From assembly GCF_023169945.1 (NCBI RefSeq), contig NZ_AP025591.1, positions 5,018,481 through 5,082,480 of the forward strand: a stretch of DNA of 64,000 nt, written 5' to 3'. Shown one piece after another: positions 1 to 8,667 of the stretch. Below the pieces are notes generated by a model, which was not told where the DNA came from, did no database searches, and saw only the letters and a list, made by a program, of their open reading frames with translations. The number at the start of each line of letters is the position of its first letter. The first letter of the stretch is position 1. A program made the translations under genes and the position numbers. The stretch comes from Anaeromyxobacter oryzae. GTDB taxonomy: Bacteria > Myxococcota > Myxococcia > Myxococcales > Anaeromyxobacteraceae.

Positions 1-2336
1 CGCACCTCGACGAGCTCGCCCTTCGGGGTCCGCAGGGTGAGCGCGCCGATGGCGTCGGGGTCGGCGCGGACCTCGGGCGGGAGCTGGAGCTTCACGTCGA
101 ACTGGTCGCCCTTCTCGCGGTAGGTCGCGAACGCGTCCTGGCCGAGGAAGGCGCGCAGCGTCTGGCCCACCGCCGCGGCGGGGAGCCCGACCGCGGCGGC
201 CCGGTCGCGGTCCACCTGCACCGAGAGGAGCGGCCGGCCCGACCGGTAGGTCGTGTCCACGTCCGCGAGGCCGGGGTTCGCCTGCATCGCGGCCTTCACC
301 TTCTCGACGGCGGCGAGCAGCGCGTCCCAGTCGTCGCTGCGGAGGTTGAACTGGACCGCCTGCGGGCGGGAGCCGGCGCCGGCCATCATCTGCTTGTCGG
401 CGACCGTCAGCAGGGCGCCGGGCGGGGCGGCGAGGTTCGCGCGGAGCCAGCGCTTCAGCTCCTCCTGCTTGAACCGGCGGTCCTTGATCGGGACGAGGTT
501 CACGGTGAGCGACGCCTTGTTCACGGCCTCGTCCACGCCGCCGCCGACGAGCGCGAAGACGTTCACGACGCCGGGGAGCTTCTCGATCTGCGCCGAGATC
601 GCCGCCGCCTGCCGCTCGGTGTCGGCGAGGGGCGCGCCGACGGGCAACTCCAGCGTGACCTCGAGCGCGCTCATGTCCTGCGCGGGCATGAAGGTGAACT
701 GGAGGAACTTGCCGAGCCCGACCGTCACGACGAGCACCGCGACCGCGATCGCGACGGTCGCCCCGCGGTGGTCGAGGGCCCAGTGGAGGGCGCGCCGGTA
801 GGCGCGCTCGATCGCCAGGAACCCGCGCTCGAGGGTGCGCCCGGCGCCGCCGAGGTGATCGCCGTGCCGCGCGAGGACGCGCGCGGAGAACATCGGCGTG
901 AGCGTCATCGACACGAAGTAGGAGATCGCGACGGCCACGGCGACGGTGACGCCGAACTGGAAGAAGAAGCGGCCGACCATCCCCTTCATGAAGGCGACCG
1001 GGACGAAGACCGCGACCACCGCCAGCGTCACCGCGAGCACCGCCAGGGCGATCTGCGTCGTGCCGGTCTGGGCCGCGGCGCGCGGCCCCTCGCCCTTCTC
1101 GAGGTGCCGGACGATGTTCTCGATCACGACGATCGCGTCGTCGATGAGGAGGCCGATCGACAGGGTGAGGGCGAGCATCGTGACGACGTTGAAGGTGAAG
1201 TTCGCGAAGTGCATCACCGCGAACGTGCCGATGACCGACGTCGGGAGGGCCACCGCGGCGACGATGGTGGCGCGCCAGTCGCGGAGGAAGATCAGCACGA
1301 CGAGCACTGCGAGGATCGCGCCGAGGAGGAGGTCGTGCTGGACGCCCTCGATCGACGAGCGGATGAAGCGCGAGTTGTCGGAGACGACCTCCACCTTCGA
1401 GCCGGGCGGCAGGTCCTTCTTGAGCTCGGCGAGGTTCTCCTTGATCTGCTCCGCGACGGCGACGGTGTTGGCGCCGGACTGCTTGCGGATGACGAGGCCC
1501 ACGGCGGAGCTGCCGTTCAGGGCCGCGCCGGAGCGCGCCTCCGCCGGGCCGTCCACCACGCTCGCCACGTCGCGGACGCGGATGGGCTTGCCGCCCGGGC
1601 TCGCGACCACGAGGTTCCGGAGCTCGTCCACCGAGCGGGCCTCGGTCTCGAGCTTCACCACCCGCTCCCGGCCGGGCTCGAGGGTGCGGCCGCCGGGGAT
1701 CGCGATGCTCTGGGCGGCGATCGCCTGGGAGAGGTCGGTCGCGGCGAGGCCGTACGACCGCAGCCGCACCGGGTCCACCACGACGCCGATCTCCCGCTTG
1801 CGCCCGCCGACCACGTCGATCGAGCCGACGCCCTGGAGCCGCTGGAGGCCGGGCTTGAGCTCGTCCTCCGCGAGCCGCGTCAGCTCCTCGATGGGCACCG
1901 GGCCGGAGAACGCGAGCTGCACGATGGGCATCGCGCCGAGGTCGAGCTTCTGCACGACGGGCGTCTCGATCTCCTTCGGGAGCTTCGAGAGGGTCGCCTG
2001 CACCTTGTCGCGGACGTCCTGGGCGGCGACGTCCACGGCGCGGCCGAGGTCGAACCGGATCACCACGAGCGAGACGCTCTCGTAGTTGGACGAGCGGAGG
2101 GTGTCGAGGCCGGAGAGCGTGTTCAGCGCCTCCTCGAGCGGCTTGGAGACGTTCTTCTCGATGGTCTCGGGATCGGCGCCCGGGAGGATCGTCGTGACGG
2201 TGACGATCGGGAACTCGACGTCCGGCATCTGGTCGACGCCGATGCGCGGGTAGGAGAAGAGGCCGAACACCACCACCGCGAGCAGCAGCATGCTCGTGAA
2301 GATGGGGCGCTGGATGAACGTGCGGATGGGGCTCAC
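1..2336 (-). CDS. RND efflux pump permease (3' end beyond window)
   Basis: Inner-membrane resistance-nodulation-division exporter, the proton-driven pump of a tripartite efflux system. Only the first 778 codons are present. Family members are about 1,030-1,060 aa, so roughly a quarter lies beyond base 1. The protein starts VSPIRTFIQRPIFTSMLLL, the usual first transmembrane helix of the HAE group, from a GTG at 2334-2336 preceded by GGGAG. The TM4 proton-relay pair is intact (Asp399-Asp400 in LLIDDAIVVIEN). It is the third gene of a TetR-adaptor-pump operon, starting 35 bp after the adaptor's stop. The substrate (drug, solvent or metal) cannot be read from the sequence; the motif resembles HAE (hydrophobe) rather than heavy-metal pumps. 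Confidence 0.93.
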   Translation of the reverse strand, partial: MSPIRTFIQRPIFTSMLLLAVVVFGLFSYPRIGVDQMPDVEFPIVTVTTILPGADPETIEKNVSKPLEEALNTLSGLDTLRSSNYESVSLVVIRFDLGRAVDVAAQDVRDKVQATLSKLPKEIETPVVQKLDLGAMPIVQLAFSGPVPIEELTRLAEDELKPGLQRLQGVGSIDVVGGRKREIGVVVDPVRLRSYGLAATDLSQAIAAQSIAIPGGRTLEPGRERVVKLETEARSVDELRNLVVASPGGKPIRVRDVASVVDGPAEARSGAALNGSSAVGLVIRKQSGANTVAVAEQIKENLAELKKDLPPGSKVEVVSDNSRFIRSSIEGVQHDLLLGAILAVLVVLIFLRDWRATIVAAVALPTSVIGTFAVMHFANFTFNVVTMLALTLSIGLLIDDAIVVIENIVRHLEKGEGPRAAAQTGTTQIALAVLAVTLAVVAVFVPVAFMKGMVGRFFFQFGVTVAVAVAISYFVSMTLTPMFSARVLARHGDHLGGAGRTLERGFLAIERAYRRALHWALDHRGATVAIAVAVLVVTVGLGKFLQFTFMPAQDMSALEVTLELPVGAPLADTERQAAAISAQIEKLPGVVNVFALVGGGVDEAVNKASLTVNLVPIKDRRFKQEELKRWLRANLAAPPGALLTVADKQMMAGAGSRPQAVQFNLRSDDWDALLAAVEKVKAAMQANPGLADVDTTYRSGRPLLSVQVDRDRAAAVGLPAAAVGQTLRAFLGQDAFATYREKGDQFDVKLQLPPEVRADPDAIGALTLRTPKGELVEV

Positions 2337-2371
2337 GGGAGGCTCCCTCGATCTGTGCCGGCGCTCGCGGA

Positions 2372-3463
2372 CTACTGGAGGACGCGGACCTTCGCGCCGT
2401 CGGCGAGGCCGGCGCCGGCCTCCGCCACCACCACGTCCGCGGGGCCGACGCCGGAGACGACGCGGACCGTGCCGGGGTCGAGCTGCTCGACCTTCACCTC
2501 GCGCCGCTCGAGCCGCTCGGCGACGACGGTCCACACGTATGGCCCGGCGCCGCCCTTCTGGACGACGCTCGCCGGGAGGAAGAGCCCCTCCGCCGCCGCC
2601 GCCTTCCCGCCGAGCGCCACCTGGACGATGGCGCCGGGCCGCAGCTCGCGGAAGAGCGGGCCCACCGGGTCGGCGCGGACGTCGACGGTGCGGGTGCCCG
2701 GCTCGACCGAGGCGCCGATGGCGCGGACGCGGGCCTGGAAGACCTTCCCCGACGGGCTCACGGTGGCGGCGAGCGTCGCGCCCGGCGCGAGCAGGTCCAC
2801 CAGCGACTCCGGGACGGCGGCGCGGATCTCGACCGACCCGACGTCGACGAGGGCGATGACCGGGGTGGGCGGCATGTTCGCGACGTACTCGCCGGCGCTC
2901 TTCGTGCGCGTCGTGACGAAGCCGTCGAACGGCGCCCGGAGGACGTGCTTCGCGAGCTGCGTCTCCGCCGCCGTCACCGCGGCGGCGGCCTGCTCGCGCG
3001 CGGCCGCGGCGGCCTGCTCGCCGATCTCGGCGCGCTCGAGCATGGCCGGCGAGGCGGCGTCGCCCTGCGCGAGCTCCTTCGCGCGGCGGTGCTCGGAGGT
3101 GGCGTTGCGCAGGCCCGCCTCGGCGGCGGCGAGGGCCGCGCGCGCCTGCTGGACCTGGGCGCGCGCGAGGGCGTCGTCGAGCTCGACGAGGACGTCGCCC
3201 TTGTGGACGCGGTCGCCGACGTCCGCGCGGAAGCGCAGGATCCGGCCGGAGACCTCCGGGGAGAGCGTCGCCTCGTTGCGGGCGCGCAGCTCGCCGTTGG
3301 CGCGGACCACGGCGCCCGCGTCCGACCGGGCGCGGACCGTCTTCACGCCGACGGTGGCCGCGTCGGCCGGAGCGGCCACCGGGAGGGCGGCGCCGCCGGC
3401 CTTGCTGCAGCCGGCGAGGGAGAGGGCGGCGAGCGCGGCCGCGAGGGGGAGGGTGGGCTTCAT
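2372..3463 (-). CDS. RND periplasmic adaptor subunit, lipoprotein (AcrA/HlyD family)
   Basis: Membrane-fusion protein that should link the RND permease to an outer-membrane channel. It has 363 aa, the normal length. A lipoprotein signal ends LSLAGC with Cys19 as the lipidated residue. A biotinyl-lipoyl-like half motif (HKGDVLVELDDALARAQVQQ) leads into an alpha-helical hairpin rich in Ala, Gln and Glu, followed by the second lipoyl half and beta-barrel segments. The frame is open upstream to 3724, but the ATG at 3461-3463 is chosen because the signal peptide starts there and a GGAG Shine-Dalgarno lies just before it. That Shine-Dalgarno is inside a palindromic operator (3466-3481), so repressor binding would cover the translation start region. 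No outer-membrane factor gene is visible. Confidence 0.93.
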   Translation of the reverse strand: MKPTLPLAAALAALSLAGCSKAGGAALPVAAPADAATVGVKTVRARSDAGAVVRANGELRARNEATLSPEVSGRILRFRADVGDRVHKGDVLVELDDALARAQVQQARAALAAAEAGLRNATSEHRRAKELAQGDAASPAMLERAEIGEQAAAAAREQAAAAVTAAETQLAKHVLRAPFDGFVTTRTKSAGEYVANMPPTPVIALVDVGSVEIRAAVPESLVDLLAPGATLAATVSPSGKVFQARVRAIGASVEPGTRTVDVRADPVGPLFRELRPGAIVQVALGGKAAAAEGLFLPASVVQKGGAGPYVWTVVAERLERREVKVEQLDPGTVRVVSGVGPADVVVAEAGAGLADGAKVRVLQ

Positions 3464-3465
3464 GT

Positions 3466-3481
3466 CCGAATCTCCATTCGG
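3466..3481. promoter_or_regulatory. Palindromic operator 2 for the adjacent TetR regulator
   Basis: Reads CCGAATCTCCATTCGG. It is the same as the perfect palindrome at 4142-4157 except for the two central bases of the left half. It lies between the tetR stop and the adaptor ATG and contains the adaptor's Shine-Dalgarno. That two copies flank the tetR gene and occur nowhere else that I noticed argues that both are sites for its product (inference). Confidence 0.7.
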
Positions 3482-3504
3482 CGGATGGGTGAGGAGGAAG
3501 GTCG

Positions 3505-4101
3505 TCAGCCGGCGCGCGCGGCGCCGTGGAGGAACGCGTCCAGGATCCGCGCCGCCTCGAGGGCCGGGTCGGGCGCGTCGCCCTCGAGCATCGAGGGCAG
3601 GAGGGTCGCGTGCAGCATGCCGAAGAGGAGGCGCGCCGCGTCCGCGGGCGCGAACCGGAGCTGCCGCCCCCCGGCCTCGCCGAGGAACGCCGCGAGGCGC
3701 CGGAGGTACTCGGCCGGGCCGCACTCCGGCAGCATGCGCCGCGGCGCGTGGTCGAACGCCATCCGCAGCGCGTCGCGCCGCGAGGCGACGAGGGCGAGCT
3801 GCCGGTGCAGCAGCAGCTCCAGCTGCTGCTCGAACGTGAGCCCGGCGGGCACGTGCGTGTCGAAGGATGCCAGGAGCGTCCGGTTGAGGTCCTGGAGCAG
3901 CGCCTCGAAGATCTCGTCCTTGCTCTTGAAGTACGTGTAGAGGGAGGCGGCCGTGAAGCCCGCCTCGCGCGCGATCGCCTGCATCGTCGCGTCGCGCCAG
4001 CCGCTCGCGGCGAACACCCGCGCCGCCGCGTCCATGATGTCCTGGCGGGTGCGCTCGACCTCGCGGGCGCGGCGATCGGCGGTGGCGGTCCGGCGGGGCA
4101 C
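3505..4101 (-). CDS. TetR/AcrR-family transcriptional repressor of the efflux operon
   Basis: 198-aa TetR-type regulator. The N-terminal helix-turn-helix is clear around residues 20-65 (DIMDAAARVFAASGWRDATM, then AIAREAGFTAASLYTYFKSK). The C-terminal ligand domain is variable, as usual, so the inducer is unknown. The frame runs open to 4455, but the GTG at 4099-4101 gives a normal-length protein and leaves the operator palindrome at 4142-4157 in the promoter. It is the first gene of the operon with adaptor and RND permease, and by the two operators it probably represses both itself and the pump. Confidence 0.9.
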   Translation of the reverse strand: MPRRTATADRRAREVERTRQDIMDAAARVFAASGWRDATMQAIAREAGFTAASLYTYFKSKDEIFEALLQDLNRTLLASFDTHVPAGLTFEQQLELLLHRQLALVASRRDALRMAFDHAPRRMLPECGPAEYLRRLAAFLGEAGGRQLRFAPADAARLLFGMLHATLLPSMLEGDAPDPALEAARILDAFLHGAARAG

Positions 4102-4141
4102 GGGACGTTTTTGCTCCGGTCCGACCGCCACGTCAAGTGGA

Positions 4142-4157
4142 CCGAATGGCCATTCGG
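4142..4157. promoter_or_regulatory. Perfect palindromic operator 1 (TetR autoregulation)
   Basis: CCGAATGGCCATTCGG is a perfect 16-bp palindrome, 41 bp upstream of the tetR start and 138 bp upstream of the plus-strand YCII gene. A near copy lies at 3466-3481. Its size and symmetry suit a TetR dimer. It could also affect the divergent YCII gene. Confidence 0.72.
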
Positions 4158-4294
4158 AAAGTGGTGCGGCAAGGCGCCGCACCGCCTCGCGACCCCCGCA
4201 CGGCCGCCGCGCCCCGCCCGTGCGGGCCCGACCCGGAGGCGACAGATCCATCGGATGCACACGACCGGGGGCGACCCGGCGGCGGGAGGTGACG

Positions 4295-4627
4295 ATGAGG
4301 TTCCTGTGCCTGGCGTACGGTGACGAGAAGGACTGGAACGCGCTCCCGAAGCGGGAGCAGGACGAGCTCCTCGCGCACGACGAGGTGATCCGGAGGCGCG
4401 GCAACCTCGTGGCGGCGGTCGGCCAAGCGGTGACCGTGCGGGCCTGGAACCACATGACGTCGACGACGAGCGGGCCGTTCGCGAAGGCGAAGGTCCCCCT
4501 CGCCGGGTTCGCGGTGATCGAGGCGCGCGATCTCGACGAGGTGATCGAGCTCGTCTCGGGGACGCCCTGCGCCGTGGCGAGGGGCGCGATCGAGATCTGG
4601 CCGATCCGGGAGGACGTCGGGCGATGA
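4295..4627 (+). CDS. YCII-related domain protein
   Basis: 110-aa protein of the YCII/DGPF fold (dimeric alpha-beta barrel), starting MRFLCLAYGDEKDWNALP. Members are small cytoplasmic proteins, often next to ECF sigma factors or stress regulators, and mostly without a proven reaction. The ATG at 4295 has a good GGGAGG Shine-Dalgarno; the longer open frame from 3953 is antisense to tetR and is not used. It diverges from tetR and could share the operator at 4142-4157. No sigma factor gene is adjacent. A GC-rich palindrome right after the stop (4628-4641) may end transcription against the convergent pntB. Confidence 0.8.
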   Translation: MRFLCLAYGDEKDWNALPKREQDELLAHDEVIRRRGNLVAAVGQAVTVRAWNHMTSTTSGPFAKAKVPLAGFAVIEARDLDEVIELVSGTPCAVARGAIEIWPIREDVGR

Positions 4628-4650
4628 GCGCCGCGCGGCGCGCGCCGCCC

Positions 4651-6039
4651 CTACGCCTGCTTGATCTCCTGCACGAGCTTCGCGAGCGAGGCCTTCGCGT
4701 CGCCGAACAGCATCGCCGTGTTGTCGGCGTAGAAGAGCTCGTTCTCGATCCCGGCGAACCCCGGGTTCATCGAGCGCTTCAGGACGATCACCTGCTTCGC
4801 CTCGTCCACGTTCAGGATCGGCATCCCGTAGATGGGAGAGGCCTTGTCGTTGCGCGCCGCGGGGTTCACGACGTCGTTCGCGCCGATGACGAGCGCCACG
4901 TCGGCGTTCTTGAACTCGTCGTTGATGTCGTCCATCTCCTTCAGCCGATCGTACGGGATGTCCGCCTCGGCGAGGAGCACGTTCATGTGACCGGGCATCC
5001 GGCCCGCGACCGGGTGGATCGCGTAGAGCACCGTCCCGCCGTTCTTCTCGATGAGGTTCGCGAGCTCGCGGACCTGGTGCTGGGCCTGCGCGACCGCCAT
5101 CCCGTAGCCGGGCACGACGATGACGAGGCGCGCGAAGGCGAGCTGGATCGCGGCGTCCTCGGGCGTGATGGAGTGGACCGTGAGCCCCTCCGAGGTCTTC
5201 GCGGAGGCCTGGGGCGCGGCGCCGAACGCGCCGAACAGCACGTTCGAGAAGGACCGGTTCATCGCCCGGCTCATGATGATGGAGAGGATGAAGCCCGAGG
5301 CGCCGTCCAGCGCGCCTGCGATGATGAGGACGTTGTTCCCGATGGCGAAGCCCGTCGCGGACGACGCGAGGCCCGCGTACGAGTTGAGGAGCGAGATCAC
5401 GACCGGCATGTCGGCGCCGCCGATGGGCAGGACGAGCGACACCCCGAACGCCAGCGCGAGCGCGACCATCGCGTAGAACGCGGCGGGGTGCGCGGGATCG
5501 ACGACGAGTCGGACGAACAGGACGAGCGCCGCCGCGAACATCCCCAGCGAGACGACGTTCTGGCCGGGGAACGTCACGGGCCGCGACGGCAGCAGCTCCT
5601 GCAGCTTGCCGAACGCCATGAAGCTGCCGGTGATGGTGAGCGCGCCGAAGAGCACCTCGAACCCGAGCGCCGCCATCTGGGCGCGGCCGACCTGGCCGCC
5701 GTTCCCGAGCGAGTAGAACTCCGCCACGCCGACGAGCGTCGCGGCGATCGCGCCGAACATGTGCGAGATGGCGATCCGCTGCGGCATCGCCGTCATCGGC
5801 ACGTAGACGCCGAGCGGGTACCCGATGACGGAGCCGAGGGCGAGTCCGGCGAGGATCCACCGGTAGTCCACGATCTCGTGGTTCAGGAGCGTGCCGACGA
5901 TCGCGACGAGCATGCCGAGCGCCGCGAGCTGCATGCCGCGGCGGGCCCGGTCCGGGATCGTGAGGCTGCGGAGGCCGAGGATGAACAGGATCGAGGCGAG
6001 CAGGTACGCCGCCTCGATGAGCACGGTGCGCGCGGTCAC
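4651..6039 (-). CDS. pntB: NAD(P) transhydrogenase subunit beta
   Basis: Membrane and NADP-binding subunit of the proton-translocating nicotinamide nucleotide transhydrogenase, which uses the proton gradient to reduce NADP+ with NADH. 462 aa, normal for PntB. Multiple hydrophobic helices (domain II) fill the first 260 or so residues, with the conserved stretch SHMFGAIAATLVGVAEF. The C-terminal domain III has the NADP-site motif VPGYGMAVAQAQHQV and ends in KASLAKLVQEIKQA. The start overlaps the end of pntAB by 4 bp (ATGA), showing translational coupling. It is last in the pntAA-pntAB-pntB operon and converges on the YCII gene. Confidence 0.97.
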   Translation of the reverse strand: MTARTVLIEAAYLLASILFILGLRSLTIPDRARRGMQLAALGMLVAIVGTLLNHEIVDYRWILAGLALGSVIGYPLGVYVPMTAMPQRIAISHMFGAIAATLVGVAEFYSLGNGGQVGRAQMAALGFEVLFGALTITGSFMAFGKLQELLPSRPVTFPGQNVVSLGMFAAALVLFVRLVVDPAHPAAFYAMVALALAFGVSLVLPIGGADMPVVISLLNSYAGLASSATGFAIGNNVLIIAGALDGASGFILSIIMSRAMNRSFSNVLFGAFGAAPQASAKTSEGLTVHSITPEDAAIQLAFARLVIVVPGYGMAVAQAQHQVRELANLIEKNGGTVLYAIHPVAGRMPGHMNVLLAEADIPYDRLKEMDDINDEFKNADVALVIGANDVVNPAARNDKASPIYGMPILNVDEAKQVIVLKRSMNPGFAGIENELFYADNTAMLFGDAKASLAKLVQEIKQA

Positions 6040-6341
6040 TTCTTCTCCCCGGCCGCCCGCGGCGCGCGCCGGAACATCTTCAGCATCCGGTCGGTGATGA
6101 TGAAGCCGCCGACCACGTTGATGGTGGCGGAGGTCACCGCGACGAACCCGAGCAGCGTCGGGATCCAGCCGCGGTCGGCGCCGGCGAGGACGAGCGAGCC
6201 GACGAGCGAGATGGCGCTGATCGCGTTGGTCGCCGACATGAGCGGCGTGTGCAGCAGGGAGGGGACCCGGGTGATCGTGAAGAACCCGACGAACCCCGCC
6301 AGCACGAAGACGTAGATCTCGAGGAGGCTCGTGCCGTGCAT
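6036..6341 (-). CDS. pntAB: NAD(P) transhydrogenase subunit alpha, membrane part
   Basis: 101-aa small membrane subunit corresponding to the C-terminal membrane segment of E. coli PntA, encoded separately here as in Rhodospirillum-type three-gene operons. Three hydrophobic helices are visible, with the family motifs FFTITRVPSLLHTPLMSATN and TSATINVVGGFIITDRML. The ATG at 6339-6341 directly follows the pntAA stop (2-bp gap). The frame is open for hundreds of codons upstream, but that part is antisense or shifted shadow of pntAA. Confidence 0.96.
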   Translation of the reverse strand: MHGTSLLEIYVFVLAGFVGFFTITRVPSLLHTPLMSATNAISAISLVGSLVLAGADRGWIPTLLGFVAVTSATINVVGGFIITDRMLKMFRRAPRAAGEKK

Positions 6342-6343
6342 GG

Positions 6344-7444
6344 CTAGAGGAGCACCTTTCCGTCCTTCACGACGAGCATCGGGCCCGCGATCTCGTCCTG
6401 GGGATCGACCTTCAGGATCCCCTCCTTGCCGCCGAGGTGCTGGAGCAGCGTCGCGACGTTCCGGCCGTAGAGCTGGCTCGCGTGGTGGGGCACCGTGGAC
6501 GGCAGGTTCATCGCCCCGATGATCGACACCCCCGCCTCGACCACCGTCTCGCCCGGCCTCGTCAGCTCGCAGTTGCCGCCGGTCTCGGCGGCGAGATCCA
6601 CGATCACCGAGCCCGGCCGCATCGACCGGACCATCTCCGCGGTGACGAGGCGCGGCGCGGGCTTCCCGGGGATCTGCGCCGTCGTGACGACGAGGTCCAT
6701 GTCCCTCACGTGGCCGGCGATGGCCGCGAGGACCCGCTCCTGCTCGGAGGCGCCGAGCTCCTTCGCGTAGCCCCCGGCGCCCTCCGCCGCGACGGCCGGC
6801 ACCTCCACGAAGCTCGCGCCGAGCGACTGGACCTGCTCCTTCACGACGGGCCGCACGTCGAAAGCGGAGACCACCGCGCCGAGGCGGCGCGCGGTGGCGA
6901 TCGCCTGGAGCCCGGCGACGCCCGCGCCGACGACGAATGCCTTGGCCGGGGCGAGCGTGCCCGCCGCGGTCGTCATCATGGGCAGGATGCGCGGGAGGGC
7001 GTCCGCCCCGAGGAGCACCGCCTTGTAGCCGGCGAGCGTGGCCTGCGAGGAGAGCGCGTCCATCGACTGCGCGCGCGTGATCCGGGGGACGCGCTCCATC
7101 GCCAGCGCGTCGACGCCGCGCGCCGCGAGCCGCTCGAGCAGCGGCCGGTTCTGGAACGGGGAGAGGAGCGCGATCAGCACCGCGCCGCGGGGAAGGGCGT
7201 CGGCCTGGGCGTCCGAGGGCCGCTGCACGGTGACGGCGACCTCCGCCCCGTCGAGCGCGGCGGCCTCGTCCCGGACGGCCGCGCCCGCGGCGGCGTACGC
7301 CTCGTCGGGGAAGCCGGCGGCCGCGCCCGCGCCGCGCGCGATGCGGACCTCGTGCTTCCCCTTCACCAATCGTGTCACGTGCTCCGGCGCGAGCGCGACC
7401 CGCCGCTCGCCAGCCACCGTCTCCCGCAGTACCGCGATGCGCAT
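6344..7444 (-). CDS. pntAA: NAD(P) transhydrogenase subunit alpha, NAD-binding part
   Basis: 366-aa soluble NAD(H)-binding domain I of the transhydrogenase, related to alanine dehydrogenase. Visible family signatures are RAQSMDALSSQATLAGYKA (residues 124-142) and the Rossmann loop VVGAGVAGLQAIATARRLGA (171-190). The start MRIAVLRETVAGERRVALAP is at 7442-7444; longer in-frame starts exist, but homologous proteins begin here. It is the first gene of the pnt operon. About 200 bp upstream (7445-7643) hold no gene and presumably the operon's promoter; I see no clear repressor palindrome in it. Confidence 0.96.
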   Translation of the reverse strand: MRIAVLRETVAGERRVALAPEHVTRLVKGKHEVRIARGAGAAAGFPDEAYAAAGAAVRDEAAALDGAEVAVTVQRPSDAQADALPRGAVLIALLSPFQNRPLLERLAARGVDALAMERVPRITRAQSMDALSSQATLAGYKAVLLGADALPRILPMMTTAAGTLAPAKAFVVGAGVAGLQAIATARRLGAVVSAFDVRPVVKEQVQSLGASFVEVPAVAAEGAGGYAKELGASEQERVLAAIAGHVRDMDLVVTTAQIPGKPAPRLVTAEMVRSMRPGSVIVDLAAETGGNCELTRPGETVVEAGVSIIGAMNLPSTVPHHASQLYGRNVATLLQHLGGKEGILKVDPQDEIAGPMLVVKDGKVLL

Positions 7445-7643
7445 CGCTCGATGACCCTCGGCCGCGTGGGGTACCCCCGGGTGCTTCGCGGGAGAAGGCC
7501 CTCCCCGGGGCGGGTGCGCGCGCGCACAGCCGTCGGGCTCGAGCGTCGCGGACGCGCACCCGAGGTTGTAGTCACGGAACGCCCGCCCGGCGATACGGGC
7601 CCGGGCCGTCGGGCGCGCCAGCACGCACCGGAGGTGCGCGTGA

Positions 7644-8102
7644 TCAGGCGCGCGGCACGCCCGCCCGAGGCGCCCGAGCGCGCCGGACGAGCGCGACGAG
7701 CCAGTACAGCCGGCAGCCGACGCAGAGCCCCGTCGCGGCGGAGAGCAGCGCGAGTCCGGCGACGGCGCCCGCCAGGGCCCAGCCGACGACGGCGAGGCCA
7801 GCCGCGTGCGCGAGGAGCGCCGCGAACAGGAAGACGGCGCCGATGGTCGAGGCGAAGCGGGGCGGGCGCGCGTCCTCCGGCGCGTCGCCGGTGAGGTGCG
7901 GTCGTACGAGCCGGCGGAACAGCTGCGCGACGACGTTGCCGCGCGGGCCGAGGAACGCGCTCGCGGCGAGGTGCGCGGCGGGAGCGAGGAGGACCGGCGA
8001 CGCGCGGAGCGCGGCGGCGGCCCCGATGAGCGCCGCGACGAGCCCCTGCGAAAGGCGGACGGCGCGGGCATCGACGACGGGGGACGAGACCGGTTCGGAC
8101 AT
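7644..8102 (-). CDS. DUF4395 family membrane protein
   Basis: 152-aa integral membrane protein with about four hydrophobic helices. The C-terminal helix contains GLCVGCRLYWL, a CxxC in the form typical of DUF4395, a family often next to thioredoxin- or rhodanese-like genes and of unproven function. No sulfur-transfer or thioredoxin gene is adjacent here. The ATG at 8100-8102 lies 10 bp from a perfect 9+9 bp inverted repeat (8112-8133), so the gene is likely under a dedicated repressor. Confidence 0.82.
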   Translation of the reverse strand: MSEPVSSPVVDARAVRLSQGLVAALIGAAAALRASPVLLAPAAHLAASAFLGPRGNVVAQLFRRLVRPHLTGDAPEDARPPRFASTIGAVFLFAALLAHAAGLAVVGWALAGAVAGLALLSAATGLCVGCRLYWLVALVRRARAPRAGVPRA

Positions 8103-8111
8103 CCCGGCGGT

Positions 8112-8133
8112 ATAACGGACCGCCGTCCGTTAT
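8112..8133. promoter_or_regulatory. Inverted repeat upstream of the DUF4395 gene (candidate operator)
   Basis: Perfect arms ATAACGGAC (8112-8120) and GTCCGTTAT (8125-8133) separated by CGCC. Centred about 20 bp upstream of the DUF4395 start codon. There is no T-run on either side, so an operator is more likely than a terminator. The binding protein is unknown; no regulator gene is adjacent. Confidence 0.55.
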
Positions 8134-8208
8134 GCCAGACGCGTCGCGGGCTCGGTCGAGCCGGACCGGCCTGGACCGCGAGGGGGCGGGTGCGCCGCCC
8201 GCTCCGCG

Positions 8209-8628
8209 TCAGCGCCCGTCGATGTACGTCTGCAGCTGGTCGATGAGGAACTGCTTCTCGTCCAGCATGAGCTGGATGATGTCGCGCATCGAGACGACGC
8301 CGGCGACCTGGCCCTCCTCCTCGACGAGGAGGTGGCGCGTCGTGTGATCGCGCATGAGCGCCGCGGTCTCCACCTCGGTCGCCGTCGCCTGCACGCGCGG
8401 GAGGCCGGCCCGCATCGCCTCGCGGATCGGCTGAGCGGCATCGCCGCCGCGCGCGAGCACCGTCAGCACGAGATCGCGCTCCGTGACGAGCCCGACGATC
8501 CTGCCGCCCTCCTTCACCGCGATCGAGCCGATCCGTTGCTCCGCCATGAGCCGCGCCGCTTCCCGGATCGGCGCCGTCGCCTCGAGGGCCACCACGTCCC
8601 GCGTCACGTGCTTCCGGATGGTCGCCAT
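8209..8628 (-). CDS. Tandem CBS-domain protein
   Basis: 139-aa protein made of two CBS domains (about residues 8-62 and 74-130), a Bateman module that normally binds adenine nucleotides. No catalytic domain is attached. Typical phrases are IGSIAVKEGGRIVGLVTERDLV and the second-domain equivalent HLLVEEEGQVAGVVSMRDII. The ATG at 8626-8628 follows AGGAGG with ideal spacing; an in-frame ATG 24 bp upstream lacks one. Stand-alone CBS pairs act as energy or stress sensors for partner proteins, and the partner is not evident here. A 23-bp motif 40 bp upstream is repeated in front of the gene at 33430-34872. Confidence 0.88.
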   Translation of the reverse strand: MATIRKHVTRDVVALEATAPIREAARLMAEQRIGSIAVKEGGRIVGLVTERDLVLTVLARGGDAAQPIREAMRAGLPRVQATATEVETAALMRDHTTRHLLVEEEGQVAGVVSMRDIIQLMLDEKQFLIDQLQTYIDGR

Positions 8629-8667
8629 GCGATCCTCCTGGTCAGGAAACATTGACTAACGGGTCGC

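Noticed and set aside
768..3839. 1,023-codon plus-strand open frame opposite the efflux operon
   Set aside because: It is antisense to well-recognised RND genes and has the Arg/Glu/Val-rich translation typical of GC-rich shadow frames; no domain or Shine-Dalgarno.
8112..8133. Rho-independent terminator for the CBS gene
   Set aside because: No T-run follows on the minus strand, and the repeat is next to a start codon, which suits an operator better.
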